A stretch of 64,000 nucleotides of DNA. Source: Eremochloa ophiuroides (taxonomy: Eukaryota > Streptophyta > Magnoliopsida > Poales > Poaceae). The stretch spans positions 28,584,118-28,648,117 of the forward strand of contig JAHLJS010000009.1 in assembly GCA_038502445.1 (NCBI GenBank), read 5' to 3'. The notes under the pieces are model-generated. The model did not search any database. It worked only from the letters and a program-made list of their open reading frames with translations, and was not told the origin of the DNA. Shown piece after piece: positions 58,441 to 64,000 of this stretch (position 1 is its first letter; every line of letters begins with the position of its first letter). The translations under genes were made by a program, and so were the position numbers.

Positions 58441-59840
58441 TATCTTTCAGATGGCGGCTTATGTATTTCAATGTTATGTTTTAACATCCGATCGACGATT
58501 ACATATTGCAAATGAAAAAAAAAAAGAATAATTCAGGCTGCCTGCAGAAACTTTGTCATCATCTGCACAAATAAAGGGGGTCTGCTGTCTTGGCCTAATA
58601 AAAAGCAAGAAGTTGCACGCTCCAATTAGAACAGGCACTGCGCTTCTTTTAAGCAAGCATACTACTTGTATATATAAAGTATATATCTAGATAATAAATA
58701 GCAACTTGCTTTGACTTGGGTCATCGCTGGCTTGATCGAGCCGGGCGGGCGACCGGTTTCTGTTCAACTAGGTTGTACTGTTGAAGCTTGTTAGGCTCCT
58801 CGCCTCCTTTGCTTCAAGAGGGGACAAGTGTGTGCACACCCAACCCCCTAGCTAACCCCCATGCACTTATCTTCTTTTAATAAAGGTCATCCCAGTGGAG
58901 TGCATTGTTGGCTGCTATGCTAGCTTACCCGGGGATGCTACCTATCCTTCATCAGTTAGTTTGAGTCAAAGGGCATGCATCTTCTGGCAACTGGGCATAT
59001 CTTATTCTCTTCTCCATATATGCATGATTAGAATAACATCTTGCCAAGATCATGTTCCTGCCCCCATATATACTGATGATGCCCCACTTTGCGTAGCTTT
59101 ACCAAAACTACAAATGTGCTTTAGGTGGGCTAGCTAGCCCTCCTCTTGAATACTAGTGGTAACATGCATGCATATCCAATGCATGCATATCCAATTAGCT
59201 TGTCTAGACCTGAAAGATCTCACTTGCACAGCACTTGAATATCTATATAGAATATATATAGTGGCTGACATCCACAACTGCAAGAAGCCATTCTCTTCTC
59301 CATATCTTGTTGCTTCAGAGAACCTTGTAACAATAGTAGTATATCTCTATGTGCTGTCCAAATTGATATTGAAGGAACCTAGAGAGGACGTTTGAGGAAT
59401 TTGTACTAGGAATATTGTATTGGATGTGGATCATGAGCTAGAAGATACAGCTAGCTAGCTAGATACGGGAATGTCAATCAGTTTTCACACTAGTTTAGAT
59501 AATATAGAGAGCGATGCGCGCGGCTGGTTTCAGACCCTGTGCTCACCAGCTGTTTTACTCCTGATAATAATATGACACGAAACACACCAGCCGCCCTCCT
59601 GGTTTTGAAAATCAGAATGCTGGAGAAACCCTTTTTAATTGAAAAGATTGGGTTCCTCTACTTTAATTTGAATCTTTGCAAGAAATGGCAATTTGAATGA
59701 CAACAAAAGCTCACACTGTATATGTATGGTCCTATTGATAAGTATGTCTAATCATCGCAATCAAGGACCACCCACGCATATTATATCTGCGCATACACGT
59801 AAACATGGAAAAGGCCAGACAGAGGGCATGTGTAGCGAAT
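58441..59840. other. Intergenic, nothing recognised
   Basis: AT-rich with GCTAGCTAGCTAG (about 59450-59462) and repeated GCATGCATATCCAA (two copies near 59166-59194). No gene is supported. Confidence 0.5.
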
Positions 59841-59843
59841 TAA

Positions 59844-60075
59844 GGCTGCGTTTAGTTTGGCAAAAGTGAAGAAAAATTACACTGTAGCATTTTTTTTTGT
59901 ATTTGATAATTTTTGTCTAATCATAGCCTAAGTAGACTCAAAAGATTTATCTCGAGCTAGGCAAATAAAAAGTACAAACATGCAACAGCTGGTATTTTAT
60001 TTAGTGTTCTATGCAGACAGAAAGTATAATCGATGTGATGGAGAGAGAAAATTTTTTTTTTAACTAAACGCAGCC
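59844..60075. mobile_element. Tourist-like (PIF/Harbinger) MITE, 232 bp
   Basis: Terminal inverted repeats GGCTGCGTTTAGTT and AACTAAACGCAGCC, flanked by TAA on both sides (59841-59843 and 60076-60078). A 3-bp TWA duplication defines PIF/Harbinger. The interior has TCTAATCATAGCCTAAGTAG. Confidence 0.88.
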
Positions 60076-60277
60076 TAAGACGGTGGAGAACAATGGCACG
60101 TACTCACGCTAACTCCACAAGCAACCTCGATCGATCTGGCTCTCTCTACGTATTACGTGTTTCAGTGGGTACAACTGGCACTTTCTTTAGCAGGGTCCCA
60201 TGTAAATTAAAGGAGGAAAAACAAAAAACCAACAGGCCGTGCAAAAGGGCAAAACTAAGCAGGGTCCCATGCATATT

Positions 60278-60543
60278 GGGTAGTACTCCCTCCGTCTCAA
60301 AATATAGATGTCATTCTCGTTTTTCAAGAAGTCAGTTTTTTTAACTTTGACTAATTTTATATTAAAAAATATTCATATCGAACGTACACAACTAGTATCA
60401 TTAGAAAGATCTTTAAATCTAGTTTTTTAATAAATTTATTTGGAAATAAAAATGTTGCACATATTTTCTATAAATCTAGTCAAAGTTGAGAAAAATTAAC
60501 CTGCATGTTTCCCATAGCGTCATCTAATGTGGGACAGAGGGAT
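60278..60543. mobile_element. Stowaway MITE, 266 bp
   Basis: Ends CTCCCTCCGTCTCAAAAT and GGGACAGAGGGAT, flanked by TA (60276-60277 and 60544-60545). It carries CAAAGTTGAG and GACTAATTTTATATT blocks typical of Stowaway in grasses. Confidence 0.88.
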
Positions 60544-60662
60544 TAGATATCAGGTCAGTGTGTGCCGGCACGAATTATCCCTGCGGGCAGCAAAGTTTTT
60601 CTCCGGTCAACAGACACGATATGTGTGGAGTAGATCATGGCTGTCATCGCGCCGTCCCTGTG

Positions 60663-60760
60663 GGCTGTGGCATTTAGGGCTAGCTCATGTGCCATACTCC
60701 CTCCGTCCCAGGGCTGTGGCATTTAGGGCTAGCTCATGTGCTATACTCCCTCTATCCCAG
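60663..60760. repeat. 49-bp tandem duplication including a Stowaway end
   Basis: GGCTGTGGCATTTAGGGCTA begins at 60663 and 60712, and each copy runs on into a CTCCCTC(C/T) Stowaway-type end and CCCAG. Two copies in direct tandem differ by a few bases. Only the second continues into a full MITE. Confidence 0.85.
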
Positions 60761-60981
60761 AAAGACTGTTTTAGACTTTTCAGACATTATGTTTGACTAT
60801 TCGTCTTATTTGAAAATTTTGTATAAATATCATTTATTTTTTTATGATTTTTTATATCATTAGAGATACTTTAATAATTATTTATTAATTTTGTATTTTA
60901 TACAAAATTTTTGAATAAGACGGACGGTCAAACATAGTTTCTGAAAAGTTCAGAACGACAGTCTTTATGGGACGGAGGGAG
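60746..60981. mobile_element. Stowaway MITE, 236 bp
   Basis: Ends CTCCCTCTATCCCAGAAAGA and CTTTATGGGACGGAGGGAG, flanked by TA (60744-60745 and 60982-60983). AAGACTGT and ACAGTCTT pair inside the ends, and TTGAATAAGACGGACGGTCA is typical of the family. Confidence 0.88.
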
Positions 60982-60983
60982 TA

Positions 60984-61369
60984 ATAATTGTGACTCCGTA
61001 CATTGATATTCCAGTATTTTTTCACTAATAAAAATAACATTCTACAACAAATTTAAGATACTGTGTCCTAATGCGAAAGCTAATCACAGGTACTGCTACA
61101 TCCAAACGAGAACTGTAAAATTCAGAATATATTCTTTGAGAAAGAAAAGAAACTAAGGATACATATGCGTCTTTTGCTAGTGTCTTTAGTCTGTCTGAAA
61201 GTTTTTAGAAAGTCGTTTATTTTGTTACTAACATGATTTTCTTTCTTTACTATAATAGTCCATTTAGATCCTTTAATCAACCATAGCATCCAATTGGAAC
61301 CTAGGTTTCACCGTGTCATCACTTCCAAAGTCCCGATCTAAGACTCCTCTCAATTTTCTCTAACTATAC
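60984..61369. other. Intergenic, nothing recognised
   Basis: AT-rich sequence before the gypsy LTR-like region. No gene is supported. Confidence 0.45.
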
Positions 61370-62170
61370 GTCTCCCCCCCTCCTATATATACTCCATATA
61401 TGTAGCAGTAGAAAGCAAATGGACTCCCTGCCTCCAACCTGTTTGCACCCGCATTGGGCACAGGCCGATGGGACCGGCCTGGCCGCGTTGGCAAACCCGG
61501 CCTGGCCCGGTTTGGCCCCTGCGCCAGCCCTCAGCAGCCTGCCACGTGGCGTCCTCAGAGGCCCCGTGAAACCCGGCTTGGCCAGGTTTGGACACGGTTT
61601 CACCAGGTTTGATCGAGTCCGAGCCGATTAATAGATCTAATCGGTTTTTGAAAATATTTTGGCATGGGAAACTTGGAGACCTACTGGGATAAGACCGTCC
61701 CTTTCTATATATATATGAGAGGATTATGGCCGATTGAGATCTTAACCATTCAATCGTCAAAATACATCTACCAAGTAGATTCTCGCGGTGGTTTATCTCT
61801 ATCCTGCTGTTCGGCTCGACTCTGCGCAAGTTTAGTAGGCGTTTTAGGCGGCCTCCGCGGTCCCTAGGACAACCTCCACGTGCATTTCTCCGATGGTTCT
61901 TTCCGAGGGGTGTTCGGGAGTTTTCCGGCGAAGGACGGGTGCTACATCGACCACCAAACATCCTCTGCTGTAGTTACCGGTCGTCCCGACGACCAGAAGA
62001 CCATGACCTAGCCTCATCGGCGCAACCCGAGGAAATCGGCCCAGCCGGTTCCCAGAACCGGCCAGGCCAGGTTCTACGGCCGTGCTGCGTTGCGTTGTCT
62101 GATCTCGTGCGCGGCGTGTTTGATCTAGTACTACTGGTGTGTTGTCCCGTTTCGGCGTCAACACACTTTT

Positions 62171-62185
62171 TGGCGACTCCGCTGG
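62171..62185 (+). promoter_or_regulatory. Putative gypsy primer binding site
   Basis: TGGCGACTCCGCTGG lies a few bases after the presumed LTR end CAACA. The TGGCGACTC form recurs in Tat-type elements of grasses. The tRNA partner is not assigned. Confidence 0.5.
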
Positions 62186-62223
62186 AGAAGAAAGCTCAAG
62201 ATCAGATCCAATCTACTAGCGAC

Positions 62224-63094
62224 ATGGCGGGCGACGGCGATGCAAAGAAGAGCGACAAGAACGTCAACGAGGACAACATTGTCAACCCCAAGTCCATCGA
62301 CGAGCTTCCCGACGAGCTTCACAAGAAGCTGCAAGCCAAGCTTGATGCCGATGTCCAAAGTTTCCTGAAGAGTTGTGATAAGAGTCAGCACAACAAGGTT
62401 ACTCAGTTCCGCGAGCCCGACTTCGGGGATTCATCTTGTTCATCCGGTGGAGGAGGCAAGAAGACCGAAGGCTCGAAGGCTTCCAACAAGGTGGAAAAGC
62501 TCAAGGCAAGGGTAAATGATGATGAAAACCCCTCCTCTACTACCCCATGATGGTCTTGCATATTTAGTTGAAGATATGGGTAAACAAATTAAAATTTCTA
62601 TTGATGCACCTGAAGCTAAAATCGGCAAGCGCATATCTAAAATTAAGGAAACATTAGTTGATTTTTCAGATCATGATAATCAACCTGAATTTGGTATGCC
62701 TTTTGATTTTTATGAAAATTAGCCTAATTATGCTACAGCTAGCCAGCTCCAATTGGGTCATTCGGCGCATGAAACCGATAGAACCGAACGTGGCATGGCT
62801 GGCTCATCATCTAGACAGGTGAATCTGAATAGGCAATCGGCGGGTCATAATACCGTTTTACCTAATCCCCCGCCGTCACCTAGTCAGATTCCAGTTGCTA
62901 ATAATGTGGCCCCTGATTCCTCTAAAACCGATGTAGATGCTATTGTGAATCGGTTTAAAGCTGAGATGACTAACTCAATTGAGAGAAATTTAGAGATAAC
63001 CATTAAACCTATACAGAGTTCATACAAAAACACAACCTTCTCCTGTTTGGCCTCGTCACAAGTTAGAGACAGGCCCTTGTCCATGTTGCTGTGA
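62224..63094 (+). pseudogene. gag: Broken gypsy gag
   Basis: Opens MAGDGDAKKSDKNVNEDN, continues in that frame to 62550, then passes to another frame from about 62516 (LAYLVEDMGKQIKISIDA). A TAG at 62720-62722 interrupts it and the same frame runs on to 63092-63094. It is rich in Lys, Asp and Ser, with no zinc knuckle in the remaining part. It is assigned as gag from its place right after a PBS-like site and from the general look of Tat-type N-termini. This assignment is inference. Confidence 0.5.
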
Positions 63095-63737
63095 CATTCA
63101 ACTACATGCATTCGATCGTTTTCCCCTCATATTTTTTAGCTGTATTTTTTTAGTTTGATTTGTTTGCACATTTTGACAAAAGATAGATATTGGCAATCCC
63201 AAAATATATAGGTTGATCCTAATTTTCTCCTCCACCTCTCTCGACTTGAATATTCTGATCTATCTATCGCAGGATTTTACAGATAATGCATCTAGCAAAT
63301 CAGATCAGGTCTAACCACAAGTTTCTCCTTGACCTTGTTATTTTTTTACTCACGACATATGCGCACTCACCCCAATGAACAGTCACGCAAACCTACCTTT
63401 ATGAGCATCTTCAAAGACTGGACCGGTAAATCCTCAAGATTGATTAAATCACAACAAACATCTTATTGTCGATGGGAACGTCGCTTACCATTAACACACA
63501 ATGTTGTTAAATCATGAAAAATTTGCTTCCATGGAAATTTGAACCCAGCACATGATGTGGTACTGAGGCTCTTGTGAACACTAGGTTCAAGCCTATTCGC
63601 TTATCATGGCTATTTGATTTTAAAATTTGACAATGATAGGGCTGATGTGTATGTAAAATCTACCCATTATTGTCGATTACCCTATCATTGTTAGTTCTAA
63701 AGCAACCTGTAGTGATAGTCCTATAGCGACTGTAGGT

Positions 63738-63740
<3 letters not shown>
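63095..63740. other. Intergenic, nothing recognised
   Basis: AT-rich sequence between the gypsy fragment and the microsatellite. No gene is supported. Confidence 0.5.

Positions 63741-63826
<86 letters not shown>
63741..63826. repeat. (AT)43 microsatellite
   Basis: 86 bp of uninterrupted AT dinucleotide. It ends exactly where the SINE begins. Confidence 0.98.
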
Positions 63827-63829
<3 letters not shown>

Positions 63830-64000
63830 AATGGCCCTGTGGTCTAATGATAGGACCGTCCAGTGGGACGCTACCCACCAGGGTTTAAATCCTGGTTGTC
63901 GCACTTTTTCTGGATTTATTCCAGGATTTAACGGCGTTGTGCTTTCAGTGCTAGGCGACGTTCCCGTCGACAGCGAGACGCCTGTGGTGACTTCGTCAAT
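63827..64000 (+). mobile_element. tRNA-derived SINE, cut by the window edge
   Basis: The 5' part contains Pol III-type boxes: A-box-like TGGCCCTGTGG (63832-63842) and B-box-like GGTTTAAATCC (63882-63892). The B box sits in a T-arm CCAGG...CCTGG. The downstream part (TTATTCCAGGATTT, GACGTTCCCGTCGAC, GGTGACTTCGTCAAT) matches the body of a widespread grass SINE of the Au type as I recall it. The 3' end lies at or beyond 64000. It would be transcribed by RNA polymerase III. Confidence 0.8.

Larger units (their letters stand above)
61370..63094 (+). mobile_element. 5' part of a Ty3/gypsy retrotransposon (Tat-like), truncated
   Basis: GC-rich LTR-like sequence with CCTATATATACTCC (about 61381-61394) and GGCCTGG/CCGGTTT motifs ends near GGCGTCAACA (about 62162). 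It is followed by TTTTTGGCGACTCCGCTGG, a PBS-like site common in Tat-type gypsy elements. A broken gag begins at ATG 62224. No protease or RT follows, and similarity ends near 63094. The start of the LTR is not defined. Confidence 0.55.

Noticed and set aside
63832..63895. True tRNA gene
   Set aside because: A and B boxes and a T-arm are present, but no proper acceptor stem is seen and the sequence continues into a SINE body.
63660..63904. Minus-strand frames rich in alternating Ile-Tyr
   Set aside because: They are translations of the (AT)43 repeat.

Overview
The window looks like nuclear DNA of a grass (Poaceae). It is dominated by nested LTR retrotransposons and small DNA transposons. It carries Stowaway- and Tourist-type MITEs, Sirevirus-like Ty1/copia elements and a grass-type SINE. 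Its one convincing host gene is GC-rich with two short GT-AG introns and belongs to a plant-specific F-box/Sel1/MYND family. No bacterial-type operons, CRISPR arrays or rRNA genes are seen. The species cannot be fixed from the sequence alone.

Layout. 1-8479: minus-strand Sirevirus-like copia element with an identifiable 5' LTR (6852-8479), decayed gag and pol, and no recognisable 3' LTR. 8484-12760: remnant of a Ty3/gypsy LTR plus untranslated leader. 12764-13560: diverged LTR piece of the same family as 6852-8479. 13620-14160: repeat-rich stretch resembling DNA-transposon ends. 14638-19394: a solo LTR (TSD ACTGT) split by a second solo LTR of the same family (15765-18204, TSD CACGT). 19750-21030: decayed zinc-knuckle protein gene on the minus strand. 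22620-28951: complete but dead copia element with two ~950-bp LTRs and TSD GTTGA. 28957-35100: mostly featureless intergenic DNA. 35103-36720: CACTA-like element with a 1298-bp MULE inside it (9-bp TSD), which itself holds a GC-rich segment and a MITE. 37252-37479: fragment with a GRF-type zinc finger. 37708-49215: a hAT-like element (8-bp TSD GCGTGGAG) split by a 10.2-kb Sirevirus-like element (37751-47963, TSD CCACG) and by a small GGATGAAAA-ended repeat. 49224-61000: a low-repeat gene island with the F-box/MYND gene (51719-53203, minus) and at least five MITEs. 61370-63094: 5' part of a gypsy element (LTR end, PBS-like site, broken gag). 63741-64000: an (AT)43 microsatellite followed by a tRNA-derived SINE that runs off the window.

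The functional content is one likely active host gene plus several layers of transposon insertion whose order can be read from target-site duplications. The retroelement genes are all broken, mostly by single nonsense codons rather than frameshifts in the two Sirevirus-like pol genes. The points most worth following are the splice-acceptor-like gag/pol junction shared by the two Sirevirus-like elements, the GTCGGAC/GTCCGAC arrays shared by otherwise different LTRs, and the two DNA transposons that carry GC-rich segments which may be captured host DNA. I did not find evidence of a wholly new biological system.
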